A program made the translations under genes and the position numbers. DNA of 64,000 nucleotides from Pseudeuparius sepicola (lineage: Eukaryota; Arthropoda; Insecta; Coleoptera; Anthribidae): NCBI GenBank assembly GCA_963920635.1, contig OY987305.1, forward strand, positions 21,538,876-21,602,875, read 5' to 3'. Each line of letters opens with the position of its first letter. The stretch's first letter is position 1. The notes under the pieces are model-generated. The model searched no databases. It saw only the letters and a program-made list of their open reading frames with translations, and had not been told where the DNA came from. Below, one piece after another: positions 28,736-40,850 of the stretch.

Positions 28736-31610
28736 CCGTCAAACGGTGTTAAGTGGATCACCCCTTTAAATTCGCATGAAATCCATTTTAAAAATTATGT
28801 GGGTAAAGTGAATCACAATAATAAAAAAAAACATCAATTTCATATTAGAGAAAGAAGTAAAACCCAAATTATAATAAAATAAAGATCTGTTCTCAGTCTA
28901 CAATATCATCACAGAAATATTTCAAAATTAAAATACGAAAGTATTACAAAAATAAAACTTAACAAACTCTTCTATGATATTATGGACAATTTTGAATAGG
29001 GATACTATAGAAATCAACCTACTCTAAGTTTTTAAAGTTGGTTTTGTCGATATAAAAGAAGTGACGCCCTCTTTTAACACATTTTAGTCTAATCTTTTTA
29101 GACTCTTGGCCAGGTGTTATGACTGCTATGTCCTGATTTTCGGGATAAACAAGCACAAGCATGTGGTTGCTTCTGGGGTACTCCTTGTTTGGAGTATTGT
29201 GAGGGTGCGAATTATTATTATTATTATAAAAAAAACTATCTCTGCAGCTCTTCTTCTTTCTCATTATATTCATTCCTTCTTCAATCATTTCATCTACTTT
29301 GCAAATAAATAATCGATCATATTTGTTGGTTTTAAATTTAGCAATGACATAGTCATCCACGCTTATTGCATCAATTATTAAATCAACTTGTGAGGATGCT
29401 GCTGATGTTGTAGCTTCTTTATCTGAAGGGTTGTCACTTTCAGTTCCATCTCCTCCAGAATTTCATCATACTGATCATCGTCAGAAGTTTCCTCCTCCAA
29501 TAATTGTTGATTTTGTTTTTTCCTGGTAGTTAAGGGTGTTTTAGGACTTTTGTCAAATAGAGTAGATAAAATACCTGTTGCGGAGACACTTTTACCGGCA
29601 ACAATGTTAATTTGTTTCCCTCTTTTTCCTGATTGGCAAGGATTTGTTCTAAGTTGATCGAAATGCTCGATAATTATTGTCTCTGCCCAGGTCAGTCTGT
29701 TTATGTCTTGGTTGTTTTCACTATTTTCATTTCGTGGTATTTTCTGTAGAACGGCATTTCGGTCAAATGGCACAATGCCGCACGCCTTGAACCCAGCTAC
29801 CGAATTTTGTTTTGATCTTAGTCCAATGTTATCTAGCTTGTTTAAGCAGTGATGGAAATACTGTCTTAGGCACAACTCCCCGATGTTTTAATTTCTAAGT
29901 TTTAAGAATTTTACGCCACGACGCTTTCAATGGGCGAAAGTAGGCAACATCAAGGTGTTGCAATAAATGTGTAGAATTTGGCAGCAGGACGAATTTAATG
30001 TTATTGTCTTCACACTCTTGAATGACGCTGATAGTTATGTGGATAAATTGCCTCCTATTAAAACTTTCTTAAAATACGGAAGAATGACAGTTTTAAACCA
30101 GTCTTCAAATAGAGTAGAATCGAACCAACCACTTACAGTTCGATTATATCTTGCCCCTTCGATTCCACCGTCTGTCCAGCCCCCATATGAATTTTGGCTT
30201 TGTACACAACGTATGGGGGAAGTAGGGTGTCAGCACCTGATATGGCAAACATGACGGTTGTGCTACTTTTAGACGTGTCATATGATTGTGTTTTGTTTCT
30301 CTTCTGACTAAGACTTTCGATGAACCCGGATCATCAACGAAGTTGGTTTCGTCATAGTTTACTATGTTTTAACGGTGGAACATCCGCTACAGTTTGTCTC
30401 AGATTTTCAAAATATTCTTGTACAATTTCATAGCTTAAACCTGCTCGAACTCTCTTAGTATTTTCAGCGAATTTAATCGTAAGTTCCCGGTGCCTACGCA
30501 TAAAACTTTTGAACCAGTCCATTCCTGGGAGGTTGTCTTTGAACCTTTTGTCATTTACCCCTTTTCTATTAAGGTATTGCTGCACGATACCCCTAATATA
30601 ATTGCATTCAGCACAGATCTGAAGTGCTTCTTTTAGTTGCAACTCTTCGTTTTCATCCAGTACAGGTTGCCGTCTGTACTTTAACGGATTCTTTCCATGA
30701 ATTCTCCTATTGATTGTCGTATATGGCACCCCGTACTGTTCAGATGCCTGGCGCATTGAGAGACCACAACGTTTCACCGCCGCCACTGCTCTTTCCAGAT
30801 ATTGCGGATTATAATTGCACTTGCCCTGAGGGCCTATTTTTTTGTATATTCTTGGCATTCTGAAAACAAAAACTTTATTTTATTTTAACACTTTACGTAG
30901 ATATCACCCTATTCACCTGTCAATTTCTATTACCTTGGAATTTGTATTATTGAAGCAACCAAGTGTTAGTATTTCATTCAAATTCAAATGGATTCGAATG
31001 GTTCACTTTACCCCGTTAGGTTACATTTTTTGATAAAAGTAGTTATAATTCACCAACCATAAACATACACTCACTGACAAAAATATTGCAAATTTTACGT
31101 TGGATCATTTAAAAAATATATCCATCAATACTATGTTTTTTGCCAATGCCTTTCACTTTATATGTAAATTATAGTCAAATAAATTACATATTGAAGCTTT
31201 GCAACAGATTTGTAGGACAAAATTAAACAAAAATAACTTTGAAAGTAATTATTTAAAGTAAAATTATACAATATTTTTGTCTGTGAGTATATTTCAACAT
31301 TTTGTGATGCACGACTCTTCATACATAAATATCACATAATTTGACCTAATCACAAACATGTGAGCAACAAGACGTTTTCGAGATTCCAAAAAATCACCAA
31401 ACGAGCTATTTTTAAACAATTTCTCAGGAAACACTCACCTGTCGAAGAAGCAGCGAAGTACACCCCACCGTTGCGCGAAACATACTGAAATCACGAGCCG
31501 GTTGTTCTAAAATGATTCTCCCACCGGTTCAGGCTCATTGTGGATGAATCGGCTGGTATCGTTCACCGGTTCACTTTACCCATAGTGATTCACTTAACCC
31601 CATTTGACGG
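28736..31610 (-). mobile_element. pogo-like DNA transposon, decayed
   Basis: CCGTCAAACGGTGTTAAGTG at 28736 mirrors CACTTAACCCCATTTGACGG ending at 31610 (two mismatches), with TA on both sides. This gives about 2.9 kb, the size of an autonomous pogo-type element. The transposase is on the minus strand (30858 to 29019) and broken. A short SINE-like repeat is inserted at 29154-29225. Confidence 0.85.
29019..30858 (-). pseudogene. pogo-type transposase
   Basis: The N-terminus (30858-30352) has a psq-type helix-turn-helix: LERAVAAVKRCGLSMRQASE then YGVPYTTINRRIHG. A CENP-B-like second DNA-binding part follows (IVQQYLNRKG, MDWFKSFMRRH). The DDE domain begins NYDETNFVDDPGS (first Asp) near 30340 but is frame-shifted. 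Near 30060 the second catalytic site reads GGNLS where the family has GDN, so that Asp is lost. The C-terminal part resumes at 29875 (GFKACGIVPFDRNAV) and ends at 29019. The C-terminal frame stays open through a SINE-like insertion that adds a run of asparagines. Confidence 0.8.
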
Positions 31611-31612
31611 TA

Positions 31613-32279
31613 CCATCAGCAGATTCTCTGATGTTTTCCACCAGAATCAGGGATAGAGTTTGCACCTCATGTGCCGTTACTAGTGCTAACAGAGTTTCCA
31701 ACTTATAAGACAACCATCTCAGATCCAAATTCTCATTTACCTCTAAATATTCGAAGTATTTAAAAACTAATGACAGGTCCCATAATATGTCGTGGTATTT
31801 TGGAAGAACTGGCCTCGAATTCTGCACACCTTGTAAAAATCTGTTGATATGAAAATCATTTCCGACTGAGGTTTGACATTTTAAGTGAAAGGCTTGATCT
31901 TATGGAATTTAGAATACCATATATGAGGCTAACTCATTAACCCTTTTCGTAAGCACTGTCAAAAAACATTATTATTTTTTGTCTGCAGGCAAAAATTGCT
32001 ATTATACTGTTATAGGCTTTATAATTTTTAATTTATTTTTGGTTTCGGATTTTTGACTATTAATTGACTGTTATTTACTGATGGTAAAGTTTGGGCTTCC
32101 TGATAGCCTCTTTTGTAAGTATAGTCAAAGTTGCTCGAGCGCCAGGCCCTTTTTATAGTGGGGACCACTGCTTTTGCTGGTTAGCTACAGCCAGAGAAAA
32201 TAATAGATTCCAGAGTACTGGTGTGGTGGATCAAAGAGTAGGAACCAAATCAAAGGTTCTTTTTTATAGCGTTTAAGGG
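31613..32279. other. No recognisable gene
   Basis: AT-rich sequence. Short frames at 31594-31827 and 32091-32276 have no motif. Confidence 0.4.
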
Positions 32280-32790
32280 CTTTAAAAAATACGGTGATTC
32301 CAACGCTATGGCTGATTACCAAAGACTAAGATCGCTCATAAAGCTTCACACGGACAATGCTCATACAACAATATAAAACGGTTGATATATTTAAAGAACA
32401 AGGTACATAAGAGATATCGAAAAAGCAAAAACCCTTTACACTGGGATTACTATAAACAAATGAAAAATTATACTACCAAGGTTATAAAAAGAGAAAAGAT
32501 AAGCTGTATTAACCATTGTGTTAGGCAACATGATACTAATTGTAAAATGTTGTGGAACAAATTGGATGAAATAATTATCCACAAACCAGTACGACAACTT
32601 ACCTTACCTAAAAAAATTTGTGATCCTACAGCAATCAACAATTATTTTTCACACGTTTTTTATAACCTCCCGCCAGATCAAGATCTATTAGATTTTTATA
32701 GTTAAAATTGCCTAGATTCCAGCTCGCTTTTATTTAGTTTTAGTTTGGTAGATGAAAGCGCAGTGTTTTGATATCTTAGCGATATGAAGT
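32280..32790 (+). mobile_element. LINE E, endonuclease-to-RT linker fragment
   Basis: An open frame from 32382 reads KNKVHKRYRKSKNPLHWDYY and MLWNKLDEIIIHKPVRQLTL, then INNYFSHVFYNLPP, the usual pattern of the basic linker between endonuclease and reverse transcriptase in non-LTR elements. Flanking sequence (KSYGPDNN near 32800) fits the start of the RT. No RT follows; gypsy sequence takes over. Confidence 0.6.
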
Positions 32791-32810
32791 CAAAGTCTTA
32801 TGGCCCCGAT

Positions 32811-33490
32811 AATAATAGGCTTAATTAGTTATTATCGTCGTTTTATTAAAGGTTTTAGTAGTTCCACAGGTACAGCATGATTTAATTTTGGGTATGGACT
32901 TTTTGAAATCATTTGGATTAAGAGTAGACAACGCTAACTTTTCATATTCCGTTCCTTCGAATTTTTCTAAGTTATCTACCAATTTTTGTAAATTACCGTT
33001 ACAGTTAAAGAGTAGTAAGTGTCAGTATAGTTGCAGTTGTTTAGCAAAAGGTACCGAGGCAGATGTCAAGAACATTCATTCTTTTAGTGACTTGTCCTGT
33101 ACAGAGCAAGCAGATCTTAATAAAGTAGTTAATTTATTTAAAAATATTGCATCAAAAAATAAACTAGGCCTAACTAATTTAATTTCACATAGTATCGATA
33201 CTGGTAATGCCAAGCCATTCAAAATACGTCAATATCCATTGTCACCAGCAATGCAACAGCATTTAAATAAAGAAATCGATGAAATGTTGAAGCTAGGTAT
33301 TATTGAACCGTCCCAGTCTCCTTGGTCTTGTCCATTGTGGCTGGTTACAAAAAAATCTGGTGAATATAGAGTTTGTTTTGATGGTAGGAAATTAAATCAA
33401 GTAACTGTCTAGGATAGCTATCCATTGCCATTAATAGACAGTATTTTAAATTAGGCTTAAGGAAAATTGTCGTTATACAAATTTGATGTG
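32811..33490 (+). mobile_element. Ty3/gypsy pol fragment, rearranged
   Basis: The frame ending at 33412 runs from the end of the aspartic protease (HDLILGMDFLKSFGL) through the spacer into reverse transcriptase: HSIDTGNAKPFKIRQYPLSP, EIDEMLKLGIIEPSQSPWSC, YRVCFDGRKLN. A TAG stop follows, then DSYPLPLIDSIL to about 33450. Just upstream, 32825-32860 encodes YYRRFIKGFS, a gypsy motif that normally lies after the RT catalytic block. The pieces are therefore out of order. No LTRs are seen; the copy is defective. Confidence 0.8.
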
Positions 33491-35816
33491 TTGTCCAATC
33501 GTCCTTCCTATTTTGACCCATTTGATAACACGTGTCTTCTAGAAAGTTTCTAATGTTATTTCGGTCCCTAAAAATTTTAAAATATCACCCTTCTCAGAGC
33601 TCCAACCAATTTCTTTGATACCAACATTATCGAAAGTTTTGGAAAAGATAATGGCATCACACATTCGTGAGCAGTTATCTCAATATAATAGCTTACCATA
33701 TAGATAGTCAGGTCTTAGAACGGGTACAGTTGCACTTCTGCTCTTTTGGATCTGGTTGATAATATTCTTCGTGACACTGAGAGTGGGAGAACATCCGCCT
33801 TAATTCTCCTTGATTACTCTAAGGCCTTCGACAGGATTAACCATCATTTAATGATTTATATTCTTCATTATACAGGGTGTATACAGTATTTTTAAAAATA
33901 AATGGGGTTCTTCATATAACATTTTGTCCAAAAAACGCTTCGTTTTCGACATACAGGGTGTCAAAGTTTTCTTTTAAAAACAGAAAAAAATTAGTATTTT
34001 CGGTTCCATTTATGCTATCGAGTTGAAAATTGGTACTCTATCAACTTTCTTCTAGCCGCTAGAGGGCGTTGGCTACGTCGTTACTTTCGAACAAAAGTTT
34101 TTTAAACTTTTTTGTCATTGAAAAATCTGCATTTTAGACAGCGGAATATTAAATTACATTCGATTTTGAACAAAAAATGTCTCTTGTAAAAATACGAAAA
34201 CCTTAACCGTTTTCATGAAAAACGCAATTTTGTGTCGCGGTGCGCGTGAATTCGAAAAAATTAAAATTTCGTAGTAGGCTGAGAAATGGGATTTATTCAT
34301 TTGGAATTCTTTATTTACAGTAGGTATTGTCCTAAATTAACAATTTTTGTCAAATTAGTAACCCACAATTGTTTTCAAAGCCTACTAAACGTTGAAGCGC
34401 TTTTTCTCTGTTTTTGCTAATAAAGTTGTCTTGGTTAAAGTTCTTTTTATTACTAATTTCACAAAAATTTTTAATTTAAGACAATACCTACTGTAAATAA
34501 AGAATTCCAAATGAATAAATCCCATTTCTCAGCCTTCTACGAAATTTTAATTTTTTCTAATTCACGCGCACCGTGACAAAATTGCGTTTTTCATGAAAAC
34601 GGTTAAGGTTTTCGTATTTTTACAAGAGACATTTTTTGTTCAAAATCGAATGTAATTTAATATTCCGCTGTCTAAAATGCAGATTTTTCAACGACAAAAA
34701 AGTTTAAAACACTTTTGTTCTAAAGTAACGACGTAGCCAACGCCCTCTAGCGGCTAGAAGAAAGTTGATAGAAAATTCATAATCGCCGTCCCAGAAAACA
34801 TAAAAGTACCAATTTTCAACTCGATAGCATAAATGGACCCGAAAATACTAATTTTTTTCTGTTTTTAAAAGAAAACTTTGACGCCCTGTATGTCGAAAAC
34901 GAAGCGTTTTTGGACAAAATGTTATATGAAGAACCCCATTTATTTTTAAAAATACTACTCAAATTTTGAGTATGGCGGTTTAACTTCGACTCACCCTGTA
35001 TAGGTTTCTCTGAAACATCCTCTCACCTTATTAAGAATTATCTTTGCAACAGAATGCAGTTTGTGACTACTTACAAAGGAAAGTCGCCACTTCACCTGTG
35101 TTGTTTGAGATTCCTCAAGGCTCAGTGCTTGGACTAGTTCTTTTCTGTATTTATACTTGCAATATTGTGTGTTGCTAATTGTACTCCATACATCTACGCT
35201 GATGACATGAAACTACGCTATTCCTTCTTTCCTGCAGATAAATGACGATTTAATATTATTACTGGATAATTCTACACGGCACCAATTGTATCCCAATTCA
35301 GCAAAAAGTTCTGTGATCATATTCGGAAAAGACAAAAGTTATGTTAAACAAGCAATTAAGATTGATATAGGTGGAAGTGACATTGATTGTGTTGACATTG
35401 TGAAAAATCTTGGAGTAGTGTTGGATTGTAATTTGAGATTTACAAAACACGTTACACTAAAATTAAATTCAGCCTATGTCGGTTTGACAAAGCTTTATCC
35501 ACATAGGCATTCACTAACAGTAGGTTTGAAAATTAAGTTAAGTGAGAGTTTGGTCCTGTCACGTTTAAAGTATGGTGACGCCCTCTACAGGACTTGCCTC
35601 TTACAATGCGATAAAACAAGAATAGAACGTCTTCAGAAATCTTGTTTAAGATTCATTTATGGCTTAAAAGAATTTGAACCTATATCACACAAACCTAAGG
35701 ATGCAAAATGGTTAACTATGGAGAGCAGACGATACTTGCACTCTGCATCTTTATATCATTCCATAATTTCTTTCAGGGCACCACCGTACCTTTATAACAA
35801 AATAACTTCGCTCTGA
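33490..35816 (+). mobile_element. LINE F (CR1/Jockey-like) reverse transcriptase, interrupted
   Basis: Plus strand, broken frames: PISLIPTLSKVLEKIMASHI (33600-33665), ILLDYSKAFDRINHHLM (block A, 33805-33850), then a MITE, then IPQGSVLGLVLFCIY-like sequence (35115-35155) and YADDMKL (catalytic, near 35205). From 35286 to 35816 a 176-codon frame gives the thumb and C-terminal domain (NLGVVLDCNLRFTKHVTLKL, RLKYGDALYRTCLL, RIERLQKSCLRFIYGL). Several stops before the last frame make it inactive. Confidence 0.8.
33873..34998. mobile_element. 1.1-kb foldback MITE with about 450-bp arms
   Basis: CAGGGTG at 33873 and CACCCTG ending 34998 with TA flanks. The arms 33890-34330 and 34480-34950 are near-perfect inverted copies, for example AAATGGGGTTCTTCATATAA and CGCCCTCTAGCGGCTAGAAG. 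Inserted inside LINE F. The left arm has an internal second TACAGGGTGTC near 33952. Non-coding. Confidence 0.85.
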
Positions 35817-36411
35817 TGTCCACAATCTGAATACTACACTCTATTAAATCAAAATGCAAGTTAGACGTAAACATTTACACGATGGAAACACGTGAACAAT
35901 CCTGGGGACTAATACGGGGCAGGGCCGCATTAAGCACGATCTCTGTGAATTTTATAATATAAAATATTAAAATAATATGCCCCGGTATTAAGAACTTTAA
36001 AAACAAACTTTTATGGCACACCTAGTCATTCACTTACCTGCAAACTTCTACTATTAACACAAATCTTAGCTCCAACAATTAATAAACAACGAAAGAATTA
36101 TATCGGAAAAAATTAAAAGTCCACTTGTAACTCAATATACCTCTGTAATAAATAACGACTTGCTGAACTCGCCTGACGGGAAAAACTTTATAGCCAACTA
36201 GCCAATAGCAAGCCGATCACGTGATAGCCATGCAACCACTTTTGTTTATCTTTCACTTGCGTTTAGTTTGAATAGAGTTTAGGTTTTGCGGGTTGCTTAA
36301 AAAGATGTACTGAAAATATTTGCTTGATACCTAAATGTACACAAATGTTTCTGTATCTATCTGTTTATTTCTGGCCCGATTACACTACATTAAGATATAT
36401 ATTTTTGTATA
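35817..36411. other. No recognisable gene
   Basis: AT-rich sequence following the LINE F 3' end; no frame or repeat identified. Confidence 0.45.
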
Positions 36412-36413
36412 TA

Positions 36414-36987
36414 TGTTACGGCTAATACGAGAAATTAGCTAATTCGCGATTTAGCTGGCTAATTCGCGAATTAATCAATACAGCCGGTTAAAATGGGAAG
36501 AAATAAATATATTTTAAGAATTTTCGCAAATTATCCGGTTAGAACGCGAATTATGCAATATGATCGGTTATATCCGACAACACTTGGCTCTTTCGCGAAT
36601 TAGCCGGTTAATATGTTAAGCAATCAAGACTCTGACATTCATAAGCGTGCGTAGACATTGAAATATAATTTTAATACATAAGTGTATTTTTATTCAACTG
36701 TTTTCTTATATTCATCATTGCTTAAATAAGCGGTACTGGCACTTTTTGTAACTGCAATTTTCAAAAATTCTTCATTAAAACGCGTTTTAAAGTTGTTTAC
36801 ACTTTCAATACCACCAGCCATGTTGACAGATGAAGCTACACTGAATCAATAAAACGTTCTATATGGTTGCCCTTGGATAATTCGCGATGTAACCTGTTTA
36901 CGCTGGATAATACGCGAAACTAAGACACATTCGGGTTTTATCCTCGGCATCTGGCTAATTCGCGATTTAGCCGTATTAGCCGTAACA
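36414..36987. mobile_element. MITE rich in TTCGCGAATTAGC words
   Basis: TGTTACGGCTAATACG at 36414 mirrors CGTATTAGCCGTAACA ending 36987. Inside, AATTCGCGA-type palindromic words recur (36450, 36470, 36548, 36592, 36880, 36960) with GCCGGTTA spacers. The flanks ATAT suggest a short AT target. Non-coding, 574 bp. Confidence 0.75.
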
Positions 36988-36998
36988 TATACATATAG

Positions 36999-38289
36999 TG
37001 TCTCATTTTGATCTGGAACACCCCTGTAAAATTTGAACTGGCTTACGGATTTTAACGAATTTTTTTTTGTATACAGGGTCCTCCTAGACGCACTTATCAA
37101 ACACTTTTCAATGACCATACGATTATTCCAGGGCCGGATTAAAAATTTTTTTTGACCCAAAATTTCGAGTTAAGGTATCAGCGATTTTTTTATCGGAAAT
37201 CTGATAACGTGGCGTTAATCAGCGCCCCTGAAAACCCACAAATTCCAAATTTCAAGAAATTATTCCCACGAATCATACTTTTTACACTGCATCACAATTG
37301 CAAAAAATCAAAATTTCAATTTGAGTTCAGCTATTAAGGTGGCTATGGAAACAAGTGAAAATGGTAAAAAGAGGTCCACAGGGGACAATAGTAATAAATC
37401 TGATCGGAAACTGTACTCGGTTTCTCTTTTCATTATTGCTGTACAGTACAAATTGTATGCCATTTGAGACGCAAGAGAGCTCGCTGCCGTCGCAGGCAGC
37501 CGTGGAAAAACAATGGCTTGCAGAAATGTCAGTTTATGCATTTTTACAACAAATGTTATTCAGGGGTTGATGTTGCTAAAATAATTTAGGTGTTACAAAT
37601 AATTTAGTGGGTATAAAATGTAATTTCTAATCGATTCGTCAATACATTTCTGACGTTTAAAATATTGCTGCTTTTCATTACATTCTTCAAATACGTACTT
37701 TGTAGTGTATAATCTTATACTTTATTATTTGTACCAAAAAAATTTAAAAATTAACGTTTCTCAAAGCGTTTGCACTTGCACGACTGCCTGCGACGGCAGC
37801 GAGCTCTCTTGCGTCTCAAATGGCATAAAATTTGTACTATACAGCAATACTGAAAAGAGAAACCGAGTACAGTTGCCGATCAGGTTTATTACTATTGTCC
37901 CCTGTGGACCTCTTTTTACCATTTTCACTTGTTTCCATAGCCACCTTAATAGCTGAACTCAAATTGAAATTTAGATTTTTTGCAATTGTGATGCAGTGTA
38001 AAAAGTATAATTTGTGGGAATAATTTCTTGAAATTTGGAATCTGGGGGTTTTCAGGGGCGCTGATTAACGCCACGTTATCAGATTTCCGATAAAAAAATC
38101 GCTGATACCTTAACTCGAAATTTTGGGTAAAAAAAATTTTTTAATCCGGCCCTGGAATAATCGTATGGTCATTGAAAAGTGTTTAATAAGTACGTCTAGG
38201 AGGGCCCTGTATACAAAAAAAAATTCGTTAAAATCCATAAGCCAGTTCAAATTTTACAGGGGTGTTCCAGATCAAAATGAGACACCCTG
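36999..38289. mobile_element. 1.3-kb foldback element with about 500-bp arms
   Basis: GTGTCTCATTTTGATCTGGA at 36999 mirrors the sequence ending GAGACACCCTG at 38289. The left end has lost the CAGG of the CAGGGTGTCTC terminus. The arms pair as far as GACGCAAGAGAGCTCGCTGC (37472) and its complement at about 37800. The spacer is about 280 bp. The open frames in the two arms are complements of each other and not genes. Confidence 0.8.
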
Positions 38290-39703
38290 TATATACATTT
38301 CCTTGCAATGTTTTTGTGCCTTAGTTTCAACTTTATATCTTTTTAAATATACTAAAGCGTATTTTTTACTGTTTTCTTTTATTTGCTGCTCAAGCTCAGA
38401 GCAAAAGGAAAGCTGGGTTATTCGTGAGTTGTAGAGTTGTTATTCTATATACAGAGTATCCCAGGATAAGTGAAACGAGAGGTGTAAAAGACCAAAAATT
38501 TTCGAGTTCGAATTTGGCCATTTGGGGTCCAGGCCTGCTTGCCTAGAAAATAATTTTCACCATATTTTTAATTTTGAAAAATAAAGTAGGCCCTGACAGG
38601 AACGATTTATTTATTTTCTGTGTAGGTTAAGTGCCCTTTCTCGACAAGATATCGAAAAATTTCATTAGAAAAAGTTGCTGAGAATTGAAATTTATGTCCC
38701 TATGCCAATTTTCAAAATAATTGGCCTACTTTGATTTTCGTCATCAGTCCATTCTTTTCTGCAAGCAATGATGCCTCGTTTGTTAAAATCGGTTGATAAA
38801 CAAATTATGGCCAGAACAAAAAAATTTAATATTTTTGAAGCATGTAAAGGAAAACTGAAAATGTATACAGATTCGTTTGTTGTGCAACAAAATCTTCTGT
38901 TTTTCTTACGTGTATTTGAAAAAACATTTTTGAGGTTTTTTTGTCCGCGAAAACTATGTATTCTACTCCATTGAGTCTTTATAGGCCTTATTTTATATAG
39001 AGCAAAAAAGAACGGTGAAATGGCAAAATTGACATGTTGTTTTTATTCAGTAACGGTAACTCATTACTTTTTTTACAAACAAATTAATATTTCAAGTTTC
39101 AAGTAACGTTTTACCTTTTGGAGTATCGAAGCCATCTCTGCCAGGTATCTACATCCTTCTGTAACACTGCTTGAAAGCCAACCATCATATTCTAGAGAAA
39201 TCAGATATTACCCTTAGGAAAAATTCCTGGAAAGATTGATTTTGGGTGTGAACCTTGATATTGGAGTTGAAAATGAAAATGGAGAAGAACTTTCAGACAT
39301 TATCTCAGAAAAGTAAAAGGATGAAAAGGACTTCCCTTTTTGTTATTTTTAATAAAAATTAAATATTAAAAGAATAAAAAGGATTTTTACTTTTTTTCCT
39401 TTTTAATTTTTCTGAGATTATGTGCATTTTCCTTTCTTTCATGTTCGTTGGTCTATGTCCCTTATGTGTGAAAGTTCTCTCCATTTTTCATTTTCAATAA
39501 CTTCCTTACAAGAGATTTGCATGAGAGAGACTACGCTAGCATGACTTCCAAGATGTATGGTGGTACAACAGTATATAACGTCTAGGTTGTGTCTATTAAG
39601 TCTGGAGTGTTCCGCAAAAATTTGAGAGTATTTTCTGTGATATGGCTTGAGCAATGGCTTCTCCGTTTAGCTACTAAACATACAGACCCTCAAAGTCTAA
39701 CCG
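38290..39703. other. No recognisable gene
   Basis: AT-rich intronic sequence. Part of 38440-38760 (ATACAGAGTATCCCAGGATA) resembles a worn CAGGGTG-type repeat. No supportable frame. Confidence 0.4.
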
Positions 39704-39774
39704 ATCAGCGTGGTGTAGTGGTAGAATGTTCAGCTAGCAAGCGAAAGGCCCGGGTTCGACCCCCGGTGCTGGCA
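39704..39774 (+). tRNA. tRNA-like sequence, anticodon AGC (tRNA-Ala relic or SINE head)
   Basis: 71 bases fit the cloverleaf frame. The T arm is perfect (CCGGG TTCGACC CCCGG) with a B-box GGTTCGACC. An A-box-like TGGTGTAGTGG is present. The acceptor pairs at six of seven positions (first pair A-C). The anticodon loop CTAGCAA would read AGC (39736-39738). The anticodon stem has two mismatches and the D stem one, so a functional tRNA is unlikely. A worn tRNA gene or the head of a tRNA-derived SINE are both possible. No CCA is encoded, as usual for eukaryotes. Confidence 0.5.
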
Positions 39775-40125
39775 TAGTTCTGATATAGTTCTGAGCAGAA
39801 TGTCAAAAATCCCCTTATCTGACTACCGCTAAAAACTAGCTCACCAAAAATATTAATGATCACTAATACAGAAAAATATTGATTATCAAATTTAGCTTAG
39901 GATATTCCCTTACAAAATACATATCCTTACTTTTATTCATAAGAGTAACTGTGTTGGGGATTCAATTTACAGAGGGTTATAATTTGTTTATTTTTGTTTT
40001 TTTTACTTGATATTTCGTAGTTCTATGCAGAGCAATTTGTTTATCATCTTGAAAAATACTTGAAAAATCAAAGTTTAATATGCTTTGCTATGCTATGAAT
40101 TTATTGACAATGTCTATTTTTTAAG

Positions 40126-40448
40126 ATCATCCACTCACAACCAAAGAAGAAGGAAGATGCAGGCCTTGCGATGGAAGCTGAATTGAATTTAGTTGACCTT
40201 GCTGGTTCGGAGAGAGTGGGCCAAACTAAGGCAACGGGAAGTGTGAAAAAGGAGGGTGTCCATATAAACATGTCTCTTCATAATTTGAGACTAGTGATGC
40301 GCAAGCTCAGCGAAGGCTGCAGCTTCGTTGGATTTAGGGATTCAAAATTGACCAGGTTGCTCCAGAACGCACTTGGCGGCAATAATAAAACTTTAGTTAT
40401 TGCGACAGTTACTTTGGTTGCAGCTGAGGAGACGAAGTCTACTTTAGA
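40126..40448 (+). CDS. Kinesin-7/CENP-E-like motor, exon b
   Basis: Acceptor TTTTTTAAG and donor GTAAGT; 107 codons plus two bases (phase 0 in, phase 2 out). It encodes LNLVDLAGSERVGQT, which holds switch II (DLAGSE), then KKEGVHINMSLHNLRLVMRK (helix alpha4 region, microtubule binding), FRDSKLTRLLQNALGGNNKT (L12/alpha5) and IATVT...EETKSTLE (beta8/alpha6). Every block is in kinesin order. The alpha4 stretch is divergent: most kinesins have IN-K/R-SL-x-x-L-G where this reads INMSLHNLR. That suggests a fast-evolving or duplicated paralogue rather than a pseudogene, since frame and splice sites are intact. Confidence 0.95.
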
Positions 40449-40663
40449 GTAAGTAATTCTAATGCCTGATACTTTCATCTGTACTTCAGCAGTAGTTAGT
40501 GATTAACATTTGACAAACAAATATTGGTTATTGAGATAAATCGAGAGATACAAAAAAAAGTTTTCCATTATTTTGCACTTATTTCATGTATAATGTCTTC
40601 AAAGTCTCAAAAAGTCCACAGTTGTTTTTTTCTTAAAAATTAGAATTTCATCTCAGCAAGAAC

Positions 40664-40850
40664 CAATAATAATAATAATAATTCTCACCCTCACTATACT
40701 CCAAACTAGGAGTACCCCAGGAGCACCTGAATGCTTGTGCGGTGGAGGCGGGCAATTACTATTATTTTGTCTTCGTTGCCATTTGCGGGTAGAGCCGACT
40801 TTTCCCGATAGAACTAGGATATCATTCGCTCTCACCTAGGTACTACGGAA
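40664..40850. repeat. SINE-like repeat S, copy 1
   Basis: Starts in a TAA run, then TTCTCACCCTCACTATACTC, GGAGTACCCCAGGAGCA, a G/C-rich GGTGGAGGCGGGCAATTACT, and TTTTCCCGATAGAACTAGGA. It shares all blocks with 56735-56930 (same orientation). It shares the first half with 43627-43755 and 29154-29225 (opposite orientation). The ATT/TAA microsatellite end looks like a tail, so a SINE is likely. It lies in the intron between exons b and c. Confidence 0.6.

Noticed and set aside
37152..38434. Paired frames on opposite strands
   Set aside because: Complementary arms of the foldback at 36999-38289.
38735..38765. TCATCAG (minus-strand CTGATGA) followed closely by GAAAA
   Set aside because: There is no room for helix II and no helix I pairing.
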